From contig NW_001799288.1 of the NCBI RefSeq assembly GCF_000165425.1, forward strand, positions 585,067 to 649,066: a stretch of 64,000 nt of DNA. Reading direction: 5' to 3'. The notes beneath the pieces are model-generated. The model had not been told where the DNA came from and did not search any database. It saw nothing but the letters and a program-made list of their open reading frames with translations. Position numbers and translations under genes: made by a program. Origin of the DNA: Paramecium tetraurelia. Its lineage: Eukaryota > Ciliophora > Oligohymenophorea > Peniculida > Parameciidae. This document shows positions 34,920 through 48,600 of this stretch, in pieces; position 1 is the first letter of the stretch; each line of letters begins with the position of its first letter.

Positions 34920-36915
34920 ATGTGTGACACAAAATGTGAATGCATACCTTTGTAATTAATCAAATCTCTTTAAAAGAAACAGAAGATTTCTGATATTGAC
35001 TTACAAGGCTGCAATGTAGAGCATTTAACATAATTGAACCAAATCAAACAAGAAGTAGAGAAATTATATTTAGCATCAAATCGAATTTAAAATTTAGAAT
35101 ATATGCCATTAAATCTACTCTATTTGGACATATCCAATAATAGTATTGCTAATGTAGACTATCTATAGCAATTATAAAAATTAAGAGTGCTGAGGTGTGG
35201 AAATAATTTAATAGAGCAATTTGAAATTCATTTACCATAACTTGAGATTTTGGATATATCGAATAATTATTTAGATAAATTGCCAAACAAAATACCGAAT
35301 TTGCTTTCTCTGAACATCTACGCTAATTCATTTAAGAATTATGAGAATGATGCTAAATTGAAATACAAAAAATTATAAATATTGGATGGTTGCATTATTT
35401 AGCAATCATTGGAAACAGAATACATAATAAAACTGCAGGAACAGCAATTAGCTTAGAAATTTTAAATGAACATAGATTATTTGAATAAGTGGAGACAAGA
35501 GGTTTTCAAATAATTGGTTTAAAATAAATAATACAAATTACTTACTTATGATCATTTCAAAACCATTTAGCAATTAGTTTTAAAGAACTTTGGACAAATG
35601 AAATATCTTTAGATGATTGAAAAGAGAACCAGATAATTGTAGTAATTATAAAAAAAGTTGTTTAAGTGTTCAAGTAAATTAAAGAGACAATAACAATAAA
35701 AGCAACATGAATAATAATTTTTGATTTATTCCCTTAAACATCTGTTAGAAGAGGAAACTTAAGATGAAAAACTAGATGTTTTAATAAAAAAATGTTCAGA
35801 ATAAATAACTAAAATGAAATAACAAAATTTATCAATCCAAATATAGATGTAGGGAATATAATAAGAAAATGAACATTTAAAGGCACAAGTTGATCACTTT
35901 AAATCAATGTATAATTAAATAAGTAAGTTTATTGACTCAATATCTTTTAGAGCAGATTAATCTAAAGAATGAAGATTCTAGTAATTAAGATAAGAGCAAA
36001 GGTTTTGTGAATTTGTATTCGTAGATTAAGAATTTAGAGGAAGAAAAATTGAAATTGCAATTTGAATTAAATAGTTGCTAAGAAAGATAGAATGTTGAAA
36101 TATTGCATATTAAAGCATAATTGGAATAACAAATAGCTTTATTAGGACAAGAGAATTAGTTTCATAAACAAAAGTTTAATCTATAATAAGAGGAGATTAA
36201 AATAAAAATGGATTAAATTTAATAGCAATATGAAAAACAATTATCATTATAAAATGTAGAGCATTAAACACAATGTGATAAAATAAGAAGTGACTATTAG
36301 TAAATAATAGATAATTATGTACTTAAGGATTAATAAAAAAACTCTGATATTTTGAAGTTAAGAGATTTGTAAAATGATTTAGAATTATAAATAAGATAAA
36401 TTAGATAGGAAGGAGATTTTAGTTAAAGAGAATATTCAAATTAAATTAAAGAATTGCAATTATAAATTAGATAATAGAAAGAGAAAATAATAGACCAAGA
36501 GAATTTAATATTACAACTCAAATAGGAAATGTAGAAGTAATAAGAGATTGTTGAAAAGTAATTAGAATAAGCTAATCTTGAACAACAAGAAATCTAAAAT
36601 TAATTATAAAAAACTATATTTGATTAAAGCAATGAAATCTAGGAGTAGAAAGCTTCTAAAAATAAACTCTCAAAGTAAAATATGGATTTGCTAAAAATGA
36701 TAGAGATGAAGGATGGGGTAATTAGATCATTAACACTTGAGTCAACAAAAAAAATGGAGAATAAGTAACTTTAAGCTACAGGAGAGCAGAAATATCAAAC
36801 CCTTCCTGATTAAAAATTCAGCACTCTATTCAATTAAAGTGAATAAAAAGTATTATCAGCTTAAAGTGAATTAGAAAGAAAAGCCTTATAAATATTATAA
36901 GATGATGATTATTGA
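34920..36915 (+). CDS. LRR plus long coiled-coil protein (centrosomal/ciliary type)
   Basis: 655 residues, one 28-nt intron (GTAAGT...TAG) near 35920, exact codon count of 656. Residues about 25-150 are SDS22-like leucine-rich repeats (VEKLYLASNRIQNLEYMP, LLYLDISNNSIANV, LEILDISNNYLDKL). From about residue 190 to the end the protein is a continuous Gln/Glu/Lys-rich coiled coil. The LRR-then-coiled-coil layout resembles LRRCC1 or other centriole/cilium proteins, but orthology is not claimed. It converges with the RNase T2 gene, 33 bp between stops. Confidence 0.78.
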
Positions 36916-36948
36916 ATTATCGTTAATTTTATAAATAACAACTTTTTA

Positions 36949-37746
36949 TCACAACTCTGGATAGTAGAATACAGAACCACAGGAAACCAATGGCTAAGCA
37001 GAAAACTAAGAGTAATTCTCTTTTTCCTCTATCTCCTCATCTTCTCCGTTCAATTTGCAATTACAAGTTCGAATTTATAATTACTCATCAAAACAAACTT
37101 TTAGTTATCCTAAAAAGAATTTCCCTGTCACTTCTACGGAGAATTAAATTATTAAATACAATGTTTGAAACAAGAGAAAGTAATCTTAGCACTTGAACCT
37201 AATACTGCTGCAAAGGCATTTCTTATATCAGATTCAACTAATGGTCTACTATCATCAGGATAAATTTCAGATTTAGCCAAAATCGAATAATAGTTGTATT
37301 TTTATGCTAATCCTGCTGCTGTCTAAAAGAAATAATTCTATGAGACTTCCCCTGGGTAGCAGGTACCATGTTTTTCCCATTCATATCTTCATATAACCTC
37401 TATATATATACCCTCTAAAAGCTTCGGTGTCTGAATATAAGCCATTCCAAACCAAATTCAATACATCTTTAGTATTTTATTATATTTTAGATGAATCATA
37501 TGGATCTGTTCTACAATATTGGATTGATCCACAAGATGAGGTTAGTTAAGTATTAGGCCATAAACCATGTATATTCCAGCGTTGTCCATCATATTTTCCC
37601 ATATATGGACAGCTAGGTTCAACATTGCATACAGATCCAACCCATTCTTATGCTAGGATGTACATATAGGTTGTAGCTTCTAATGAGTATGAAGCATTAA
37701 TCAAAATACAAAGAACTACAAAAACTTGTATATTTCTTGCTTTCAT
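36949..37746 (-). CDS. Secreted RNase T2
   Basis: 248-residue endoribonuclease of the T2 family, acid RNases found in lysosomes, phagosomes or outside the cell. A signal peptide (MKARNIQVFVVLCILINAS) is followed by the two catalytic segments: RWNIHGLWPN (CAS I, first His) and YEWEKHGTC (CAS II, Glu and second His). The expected cysteines and LKVCFDEQLQIRTC follow. Two introns, 25 nt (ending AAG, inside the region before CAS II) and 26 nt, give exactly 249 codons. Without the first intron the CAS II motif is out of frame. In a bacterivorous ciliate a digestive role is plausible. Confidence 0.92.
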
Positions 37747-38395
37747 TACGTATTTGATCAAATATTGTTTAAATATTTATAATTTATTCGTGTAGAATAA
37801 TTGTTGTTATTATTATATTTTAGATATGTAGTATTTGAAATTAGAACCAATATCTAAGTATTTTATTTGTATACCATTAATAACACTAGTTGTACTTATT
37901 ATTGGTTAAACTATTATTGAAATTATTATTACAATTCTATGACAATAACTAATCATATACATTAAAAACCTTATATAGATTAAAATGTCTAACAAATTTT
38001 GTTAAATATGTTTTTCACCTAATAAAGTGTCTAGTACATAGTATTTTGAAAGATCTTTTTCTTCTTGATATCTACTGCTCTTTTTGAACTACTAAAGAAG
38101 AGAATATGAAGGATTTGATTTATTTTGAAAATGAATGGGATTGAAGAGTTTTCATGATTTTAAGGCAGAAAGTTGCGTGAAATGAAAAAATGAGATTATT
38201 TTATATACAAATATGATGACGGTATCGTTAATTTTTATTGACTTTATAGTAATTTAATTTTGATTAAATATAAATCAATATAGAATCGAATATATTATTA
38301 ATTTTATAACAATGACGTAAAAGTTTATATTTTAATGACTTCAAATCTAGTAATTTAAATGCTATGATCAAATTGTTTGACATTAATAATAAATC
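37747..38395. other. AT-rich intergenic stretch
   Basis: Divergent promoter region between the RNase T2 and cathepsin L-type genes. No gene or repeat recognised. Confidence 0.5.
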
Positions 38396-39371
38396 ATGTC
38401 CAAAACAATATTAGCATTAGGAACTATAGCTTTGATTGGAGCTCTATTAATGGCCAACTAACCTTAATCTGTTGATTATGTTTCTAAGTTTGAAGCATTC
38501 AAGTAGAGATTCGGAAAAAGATATGGATCAACAGAGGAAGCATACAGATTGGCTGTCTACACCCAGAACTTATTATTTGCTGAAGCTCACAATCTATAGA
38601 AAGGAAAGAGAGTATTTGGAGAAACTATCTTTTTCGATTTGACTCAAGAAGAATTTGCATAAATATATCTCACAGCCCAGGCAACTGAAGAAGACTTGAA
38701 TGTGACAAGAGTCTCTGCTAGATCAAACAACCTCCAAGCTTCAGTAGATTGGACTACTTAAGGTGCTGTGACTCCAATCAAAGATCAAGGATAATGTGGT
38801 TCTTGCTGGACTTTCAGTACAACAGGTGTTTTGGAGAGTTTCTTCTATCTCACAACAGGAGAATTGCCAGATCTATCAGAATAACAATTATTGGACTGCT
38901 CAACAGTTATCGATTTCAACAAGGGTTGCGATGGAGGTTTACCAGCTAGAGCTTTGAACTACGTTAAAAGAAATGGTATTACTACTGGTGCAGCTTATCC
39001 ATATGTAATTAATATTTTTAATTTAGACTGCCGTTCAAGGAACATGCAAAATTAAGGGAGGTGCCTATCACATTAAAGGATCTTAAGTTTTGGCCAAGGA
39101 TGAGGAAACTTTGGTTGCCTACTTAAACAAGGGACCAGTCTCAGTCGGAGTAGATGCCACTAACTGGTAATACTATAGTCCAAAGGATGAAAAAGTGTTC
39201 AGTGATTGTGATACTAAAATGAATCACGTAGTATTGGCTGTAGGATATGACGATAAGGCATTCAAACTCAAGAACTCTTGGTCAACTAGTTGGGGAGTCA
39301 AGGGATATATCTTTTTGGCCAGAGGAAAAAACACTTGTGGTATCTATGATACAAACGTTGTTCCAATTTGA
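38396..39371 (+). CDS. Cathepsin L-type papain-family cysteine protease
   Basis: 317-residue preproprotease. Signal peptide MSKTILALGTIALIGALLMA, then an I29-type propeptide (FKQRFGKRYGSTEEAYRLAV...). The mature domain has the oxyanion Gln and catalytic Cys in DQGQCGSCW, the catalytic His in MNHVVLAVGYD, and Asn in KNSWSTSWG. One 22-nt intron (GTAATTAATATTTTTAATTTAG, about 39004-39025) gives exactly 318 codons. All catalytic residues are present, so it should be active, most likely in digestive vacuoles or lysosomes. Confidence 0.95.
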
Positions 39372-39678
39372 TTAATCACATTATATTTTATAAGGGCATT
39401 ATTAAATTATTAATTATTACATTTCATTCTGTAAATGAATAATTCAACTATATTGTTGAAGGAATCTCGAGAGTATCTATTAATTCATGATAGATAAGGA
39501 TAATAATGATATCTCTTATAACTTCATTCATATATTATTTAATAGCATAAAAATGAAGTAAAATTAGACAGTTTCTTAAGTTCTAAAATAATATCTATGA
39601 ATAGAGTAATTCAGATTAAAAATTAAGTTTTGAGGAAGTATTCAATTAATTTATAATAATAATTTATAATATAATTTG
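39372..39678. other. Intergenic stretch before the dynein gene
   Basis: About 300 bp, AT-rich, presumably the dynein heavy chain promoter. No further feature seen. Confidence 0.45.
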
Positions 39679-42600
39679 ATGAGTGGATCCCCTTAAGTTA
39701 GGAAATTAAACTTCGGCCCTTTAGTAAAGATAAAGAAATAAATAAACTTACCTAAAATAAGAAAGTAAGAAGAATCGTTTTAGGCTGCTTTAAATATTTC
39801 TGATTATGATCCATAATCTGCTAGAGACAGATCGTTTAATAATAGATCATTTAGGAAATTAGTTCACACAACCAATATAAATTTATCAACAGATAAAAAA
39901 ATATCAGAGGAATATGCAGTCTATGGATTATCAAAATTAAAAATTGAAAGAAAAGAGCAACCTTTTTAAAGTGAACGAACAATCAAGCATCTATATTATA
40001 CGCAATAGGATGAAAATACTAATAGGGATTGGTTTGAGATTTGTTTAAGGTAACCACCACCTCATGCACAGGCATAATTTTATAAATAATCGGAGAAGTA
40101 TATTTTAAATTGACCCTTAGATAATACGAATGGTGTGATGTTTAAATTTTAGATTACAACGAAGAGTCAGAGAAATTTTTAATTCAATAATATCCTAAAG
40201 GTCCCAAGAAACAAGTAGATCGATTGCAAATTAAATTCAATAACTAAAATCAATAGTTTTTCGAAAGCATGATTTAATAAGAGTAACGAATTCTATAGTA
40301 TATAGGTAACTGTAGCTTCATGAGAAGTAAACTGAACTAGCCTATGTTAATAAAGTCATGGCTGTGGATTCTAAATTAGTTAATTCCATTTCTGATAAAC
40401 TAAAATAGAAACTCTTGATAAGATTCTAAAAGTACAAAAACTAAAATTTAGTTACGAACCTAATTGCTTAAGTGGAGGATATGTATCACTAAAACATGAA
40501 GAAATGTGTGTATTTGAAGGATTTGACTAAATATAAATAAAAGTTTGCTCCGATTCCCAGAATGAAGATATTTTATACTTCATAGTAACAACTAAAGAAG
40601 AGTCTCATGTTTGTGAATAAGGCTGTGATAGATTGTTGGTTACAGATGATTCGATTTATGAATAATTTCTAAGTGAATTTGTTTGAATTTGACAAAGTGC
40701 ATTTGCCTGTCTCTTGGGAAAAGTTTGAATAGCTTATTGATGCCAATATGAATAAAATTGAATAGCAATTGAAAAAATAGAGGTTCTTTATTTATGCTCA
40801 AATCCAAGAGAACTTATAGAACACGTTTAATTTCTTTAACATTACGATGCCTGAATATGTGGCAAGTGATCTCAAAAGCGTAGTCTAAAGATTTGATTTA
40901 CATTATACTGAATATCTCTATAAGTTATTAAGGGATGAATAATAGAAGATAATCAGATTTTATTAAAAGTTTCAATTGGTTCAATAGAATATCAGATTGG
41001 TTGCAACTTCCTTGTTTCAATTAAGAATTGTTGGGATGAATAAATCCAAGTTGGAAAAGTACGAATAAACCAGGAATTCTATCAATGATGATTTGGAATT
41101 GATAACCTTGGATACTTCCTTGAGTCAAGTGATCAATATAGCAACCTATCCAAATAGAAGTTTATTCAATATCATTTCTTAATTGTATAAAATTGAAAGC
41201 GAAATAGTTCCATTGTTGAAGATTCCTTAACAATACTCAATCGAAAGAGAAAACTTGGCTTTTTTTGAAGTCTTAAAGTAAGAAACCGCAGATCTCATTG
41301 AGAAAGAATACTCTAAATGTTAATAGTTTTGCAAGAAGTTTCTGCCTTATCAATACTTATTGATACCTATGAAAACCAAAGCCATTAATAAAATCTTTGG
41401 GATCGAAGGGAAGGAGAAACCTACCCTACATTAGATTAGACTCTCTGTCATTCGAGAAGCCTTGGACAATCTGAGCAAAGCTTAAAGAGAAATAAACTAT
41501 AACTTTATTGACACTTAGGTCATTGGACTATTTACTTTGAATTCTAAGGAAATAAAACAAATCTTAATATAGAGAGCACAAGAAAACTATTAATTGATTG
41601 TGTAAAAATTAATCGAAATAATTAAGCACAATGTAACCAATATAAAAACACACTATTAAGAAATGTATGCTAAAACTTCAACAGTTCCTTAAACAGAAGA
41701 AGATCTGATTGAATTGAAGTTATTTCTTGATGAAATTAAGATATAATTCTCGAAATAATTTTTAGAAATTTCATAAATGTAATAATCATCTGTAATTCCT
41801 TATTAGTAAGAAGTTTATCAATTACTTGGATGAGATCTTTTAGGAGTATGACTTGATGCTAATGAAAGAGTATTACTACCTATTGCAATGGCCAAAAGAG
41901 ATTAAAAGAAGCATTAAGACTAACAGTAGACAGATAGAATCGATTGAGAGACAATTCTTCTAAAAGTTAGAACACGATAAAGTTGAATTCACAGAGAAGT
42001 TATTTTAGATGAAAGAATAATTCACAAAGATTAAAGGGTTCAATTAATTTGGAATTGTGAAGCAATAAGCAAATGAAATGAAGATATTGGCAGATTGGAT
42101 ATTTTAGGGATAAGAATAAATAAACTCATTTAACCAAAGGGAGACTATGTTTTAGATCCCATTATCATAATATAGAGAATTCCATTAACTAGTTACAGAA
42201 TTCAAACCTTTCTAGTATTTGTGGGAATTGGCAAATGAATATGAATTTTAAAAGGAATCATGGCTCTATGGTTCATTTAAAAATTTGAATCACCAATAAA
42301 TCCTATAAAAATTGACATATTATGTAAATGAAACAATGGTTTTATCCAATACATTTAAAGAAATTACTGATGAAAATGGATAATCAGTAACAAGAGGGTT
42401 TAGAAGAGCTTTAGATGCATTCAAAGATAATTTATGGGTTGTAGAAACTCTTGCAATAGAGGCATTTACAAAGAAGCCAGTGTTGTGGAGAGAACTCTTT
42501 AAAGAGTGCAGGATTTAGAATTTCGACCCAAAGGAAGATTTCTCCTTGTAATCACTAATCTAAAGAGGAATTCTTAATGTTAAGGAATAGGTTGTACAAT

Positions 42601-45600
42601 TATCTTAAAAAGTGGAGAAGGGTTGGAATATAGAAAAAAGATTGAATGAAATGTATGATAAATTAGTAATCATTGAGATAGAACTGTAAGAATTCAGAGA
42701 AACATTCATCTAGAAAAATTATGAAGAAGTTCAAACATTATTGGATGAGTAATTGAATGTATTATCAATGTTAAAGAGTTAACAACATATAAAAATGGTA
42801 TTAGGGAAAGCAAATTAATTGGAATATAAGATAGTATTGATTCAGGATACATTGGAATTGGGAATGAAATGCTAAAAACATTGGATGTATTTGGATCCAA
42901 TATTTGCAAGTGAAGATATAAAGAGGAAATTAGTGGAAGAGACTGAATACTTTAAATTGGTTGATTAATCCTATAGATAATAGATGGCTATTTTAAATAA
43001 AAATAAGATATTATGGGATTCGATTGATAATGAAAAGATAAAGCAAGAGTTTCAGAATAATGTGCAATTATTGGATTCTATTCAAAAATCATTGTCAAAA
43101 TATCTAGAATAAAAAAGGACCTTATTTCCTAGGTTCTATTTTGTTTCAGATGAAGAACTCATAGAAATATTGGCTTTGGTGAAGGACCCAAATTTACTGC
43201 AGAAACATATCTTCAAATGTTTTGAAGGGATGCATGAATTAAAATTCGAAGGGAATCATTCATTATTAGGGATGATGTCTTCCTAATAGGAACTAGTAAT
43301 TTTTGACAAGAAGATAGAATTGTTGAAAGGAGAGAAGTAAGGAAATGTTGAGTAATGGTTGTGTGAGTTGTAAAGAATAATGGTTCAAACATTAAGAACT
43401 CAATTGAATAAGACATTGCAAGACTTAAACTCTTAGAAATAGGATTATATTAGTAAATGGCCAACATAATGCATTCTATTAGCTGATCATATCAAATGGA
43501 CTAGAAATACTGAATCAGCAATAAGGGAATTGTAAAAAATGAATTTGCATATCCATTTGGAAATCCTAACGAAACAATTGTAGGAGACAGTTTAATTGGT
43601 CAGGAATGAGGAGAGAATGGTAATGAAAACAACATTGGAAGCTATGGTAGTAATGGAAGTTCATTGTAAAGATATTGTGCAATAATTAATACATTAAGAT
43701 GTCAAAAGTATTTATGATTTTGCTTGGGTTTCTTAATTGAGATATTATTTTGAAGATGAGGGAGTAAATGTGAGGATGGTAAATGCATAAATTCAATATG
43801 GGTTCGAATATTTAGGTAAGGTCACAAGATTAGTAATAACATCTTTAACTGATCGATGCTAAAGAACATTATTGAGTGCCATGCATTTAAATTATGGAGG
43901 TGCTCCTGAAGGTCCAGCTGGAACCGGCAAATCTGAAACAGTGAAAGATTTAGCAAAGGCAGTTGCTATGCCTTGTATTGTATTCAATTGTTCAGATGGT
44001 CTCAATTACATAGCAATGGGTAAATTAATAGTATTATAAATTAAGGTAAATTTTTCAAAGGGTTATCTTCTTCTGGAGCTTGGTGTTGTTTCGATGAATT
44101 TAATAGAATAGATCCTGAGGTCTTGTCAGTGGTTGCTTAATAGATTTTTACCATATAGAAGGCAATCAAAGAAAAAAAAAATAGATTTACATTTGAAGGT
44201 GAAGAAATTAATTTAATTCCTACTTGTGCTATTAACGTAACTATGAATCCAGGATATGCTGGTCGATCTGAATTACCTGATAATTTAAAAATTCTATTCC
44301 GTCCATGTGCCATGATGGTACCTGACTATGCAATGATCGCAGAAATTTATTTATATAGTATTGGTTTTGAGAAGGCTAGAGAGTTAAGTCCAAAGATTGT
44401 GACATGTTTAAAATTGTGCAATGAATAACTGTCTCCTTAAGAACATTATGATTTCGGAATGAGAGTACTTAAGGCAGTCTTAAGCACAGCCAAATAGTTA
44501 AGTACTGGATCCGAAGAAGTCATATGCTTAACAGCCTTGATTAATGTTAACAAACCTAAGTTCACTTAGAGTGATGTCCAACTATTCTTGGCTATAACTC
44601 AAGACTTGTTTCCAAGTATTAACCCATTAAATTAAACATCTCAAATATTGGTTGATTACTGTTGTGAGAACAATTACTAACCTGACATAGATTTTCAAGA
44701 GAAATGCTAATAATTGCATAATACAATATCAGTTAGGAACGGTGTGATGTGTATCGGGAAAACATTCTCCGGAAAGACAGCAGCAATCTCAACTCTAGGA
44801 AAATCTTTGGGTGCTCAAACACTTAAATTGAATCCGAAAGCAGTAACTACTGATTAATTGTATGGGAAGCTTGATCCAGATACCAAATAATGGTCTGATG
44901 GAATATTACCTATATTAATAAGGGAAAACTTAAATAAACCAACAAAGATCTGGATTTGGTTTGATGGACCTGTAGATTCATTGTGGATAGAAAATTTGAA
45001 TACTGTTTTGGATGACAATAAAAAGTTGTGTTTGACATCAGGAGAGATCTTAAAGATACCACAGACCATGTGTATGTTATTTGAAGTTGAAGATTTATCT
45101 GCTGCATCTCCAGCTACAATATCAAGATGTGGTATGGTATACTTCTTATAGATTGATTGGTAATAGATTGATTAATGTAAGGTACCTGCAAGTGCAAAGC
45201 ATTTAGTTACCAGGAGGTTTGGAAAAATAGTATTTTATAAGAAGAATGAGATTGTAAGTATTTGTACTATATAATATAGTTTGATAGATCATTCCTATGC
45301 ATGGGTGAAGGAGTATGTATAATTTCCTGTGTATGATACTATAAATTTAATGGTTTAGAGTTTTATTTCATTATTGGTTTAGTTATTGAAATCTCTTTCT
45401 GAGAATCAATAGAACAGTAATAATTGGGATAGTTGCTTGATATTCGCTTTAGTTTGGTCTATTGGAGGATGTTTAGAGGAGAAAGGAAGATCTTTGTTCA
45501 ATGACTTTTTACACAAGTTATTTAGAACTAATAAAAGTGGATTGAAAACTAATTTTGGAGATGATTTGGAGTTGAAATTAAATTTTCCAGAGAAAATAGA

Positions 45601-48600
45601 GTTCTTTTCTTGTGTGTTTTAGGATGGACTATGGATCAAATGGACAGATGTATTTATATGATTTAATAGAGCAGTAGTTAACTGAAAAATTTGAAGTGTA
45701 GCCAGGGATGTAATTTCATGAGATTATTATACCTACTGCTGAATTGATGAGAAATGATTATTTTTGTAAAATGGGATTGCACTTCCTCTTTTGTGGTCCA
45801 ACAAGTACTGGAAAGTCATTGTCTATGAATAAATTCTCAAAGTTTCAGATTACTTGTTCAGGACAAACCACAAGCAATAGTTTACAACGATTGATTGAAA
45901 CTAAAATAAATAAAAGAAGAAGAAAAGGATATTATGGAGCTGAAGAAGGACATATAATGATATTTGTAGATGATCTAAATATGCCATTTAGAGAACCTTA
46001 AGGTGCATAGCCAGCAATTGAATTGTTGAGATAATGGATGGATTAAGGGGGTTGGTATGATTTAGAAAATAAGGAATTCAAATACATGTGTGACATCACT
46101 TTTCTGAGTGCTATGCAACCAGCCAGTGGAGGAAGGGATTAAGTGAGCAAACGATATCTCAGATATTTTAATCTATTGTACATAGGAGGATTCGACAATT
46201 AAAGCATCTCAAATATATTGTAAGTTTTTGTTGAGTGGGTGTTCCAAAAGATATAACCCTCATAAGATATACTAAAGATGAAGAATGATATAGTATTTCA
46301 TACAATCTAAGTTTATGACAAGATTTAATTGAGTTTGTTGCCCACTCCTGCTAAGAGTCTATACATTTATAATTTAAGGGATTTGATTAAAGTATTCGAG
46401 GGAATGAGCAAAGTGGCCAGAATTAACAATCAATATAACCTAGTTAAATTGTGGACTCATGAATGTCTGAGAGTGTTCAGTGATAGATTGATAGATAGTT
46501 ATGATTTGAAGATCTTTGAAAATGTACTCAAGGAATCTACCACTTAAATCGGTTATCAAATTTAAGATTATAAAAATCTAATTTATGTATCTTTCTTACA
46601 TAATGCTTATGATGATGCAGGTAATGTTGTAAATGTTAAGATAAAATTGCAACAAGTTCTTGAAGAGTACAACTAAATGAATCAATAACATGCATTGAGT
46701 CTCATCTTATTTAACAATGCTGTGTTGCACATCTCCAGAATAGCTAGAATATTGTTAGCCATTCAAGGACATGCTCTATTGGTTGGCATGGGTGGAACTG
46801 GAAGAAGTATTCTCTATTATTATTAATAAGCCTCTCTATCCAAATTAGCCAATTATATCATTTTCGGTGAACATGTCCAAACAGTCGATCCAAGATAATG
46901 GGATGATTAGCTATTAGGTATTTTGAAACACATAGGTTTGGACGATCACAAGTCTACCATCATATTCAATGATTCCCAATTTTAGACTGAATCCATGTTG
47001 GAAGATGTGTGTAACATTATGAGTCATGGAGAAGTACCACATCTATTCCCTCCTGAAGAGAGAATTAAAATCCAAGAAGAAATGACTTATCCAAAATTTG
47101 TTCTGAATTGCAAATTAAATACTCATGTCATCCTATGCATGCAACCAGTAGGTACACAATTTAGAAAACGGTTAAGGATGTTCCCTACTATCATCAATTG
47201 TTCTACCATTGATTGGTTTATGAGTTGGCCAGATGAGGCATTAGAATCTACGGCCAGCTAATTCCTCCCTTAAAATCTAGTCAAAATAGCTGTAGATATT
47301 CATCACAAAGTCTTAGAAATCAAAGAGAGATTCACCTAAGAACTTAGAAGACACTTTTATGTAACACCCACACAATATTTGTAATTACTGGCAACCTTCA
47401 AAAAGATTCACACTGAAAAAAATGAAAATTCAAGAATTTCTATTGACAAATTTGAAACTGGAGTTGAAAAAATCATTTAAACTGAAAAAGAAGTAGATAA
47501 GATAAGAAAAGTACTATTTGAATTACAACCGAAATTGGAAAAAGCTACAGTTGAAAATCTTGAATTACTAAAAAACATTTAAAAGAAATAATAAGAAGCA
47601 GATTAAACTAGATTGATTTGTGAATTTGATGAATAATAATGCAGCCTGAAAAGAGAGGAAGCTAATTAATTAAAAGACATATGTTAAAAGTAACTAGACA
47701 ATGTACTTCCTTTGTTATCCAAAGCAACAGAGGCTCTTGAGAAAATCACAAAAGATGATATGATATTATTAAAGTCATTTCAAAAGCCTCCACCCTCTGC
47801 TGCAGTTGTTATGCAAGGATTGTGTTATGCATTCCAAGAAGATGAAAAAGTAAAAGGGAAAAATAATGGCAAAGAACCACCACAAATGGAAGACTTTTGG
47901 GAGTATTCCAAAAAATATGTTTTAAATGAAAAACTAATTAAGAGAATTAAAAAAATGAAAATTGAAGAAATTAGAGCTATTCATCCAACCAAAATCCAAA
48001 AATTATCAGTTTTCATTTAAAATCCTTTATTTGAAAGAGAAAAAGTATTTAATGCTTCAATGGCTGCAGGCAACCTTGCTGATTGGATTAGAGCAGTCTA
48101 TTCTACTTATGAAGCTGTTGAAATTATTGAACCAAAGAAAGCATAATTAGTCGAAGCTGAGAAAAATCTTAAGTTGGCAGAAGAATAAGTTGAAATCAAA
48201 AGGTAAGCATTAGCCGAAGCTATGCTTGTTTTGAGTGTATTATCAGTTGAGTACTAAAAGGCTAGAAAAGAAAAAGAAGAAATTGAAAAGAAAGTTTCAC
48301 AAATTTAGGCTCAATTAAATAGAGCTGAAAAGTTAACCAATGGATTAGGTGAAGAAAAACAAAGATGGAAAAGAAAAGTAATTGCCTATAAATCAGAATA
48401 ATCAAATGCTGATGGGGATTGTTTAATCAGTGCTGCCATCATATCCTATTTAGGTGTGTTCCCAATCTAGTATAGAGAATAGTGTCTACAATTTTGGAAA
48501 TTAAAATTAAAGCAAAATTAAGTCAACTTCTCTGATGATTACTCATTGTAAGCTCAATTATGCGATCCAATTCAAATAAATAAGTGGATTCAATAAAAAT

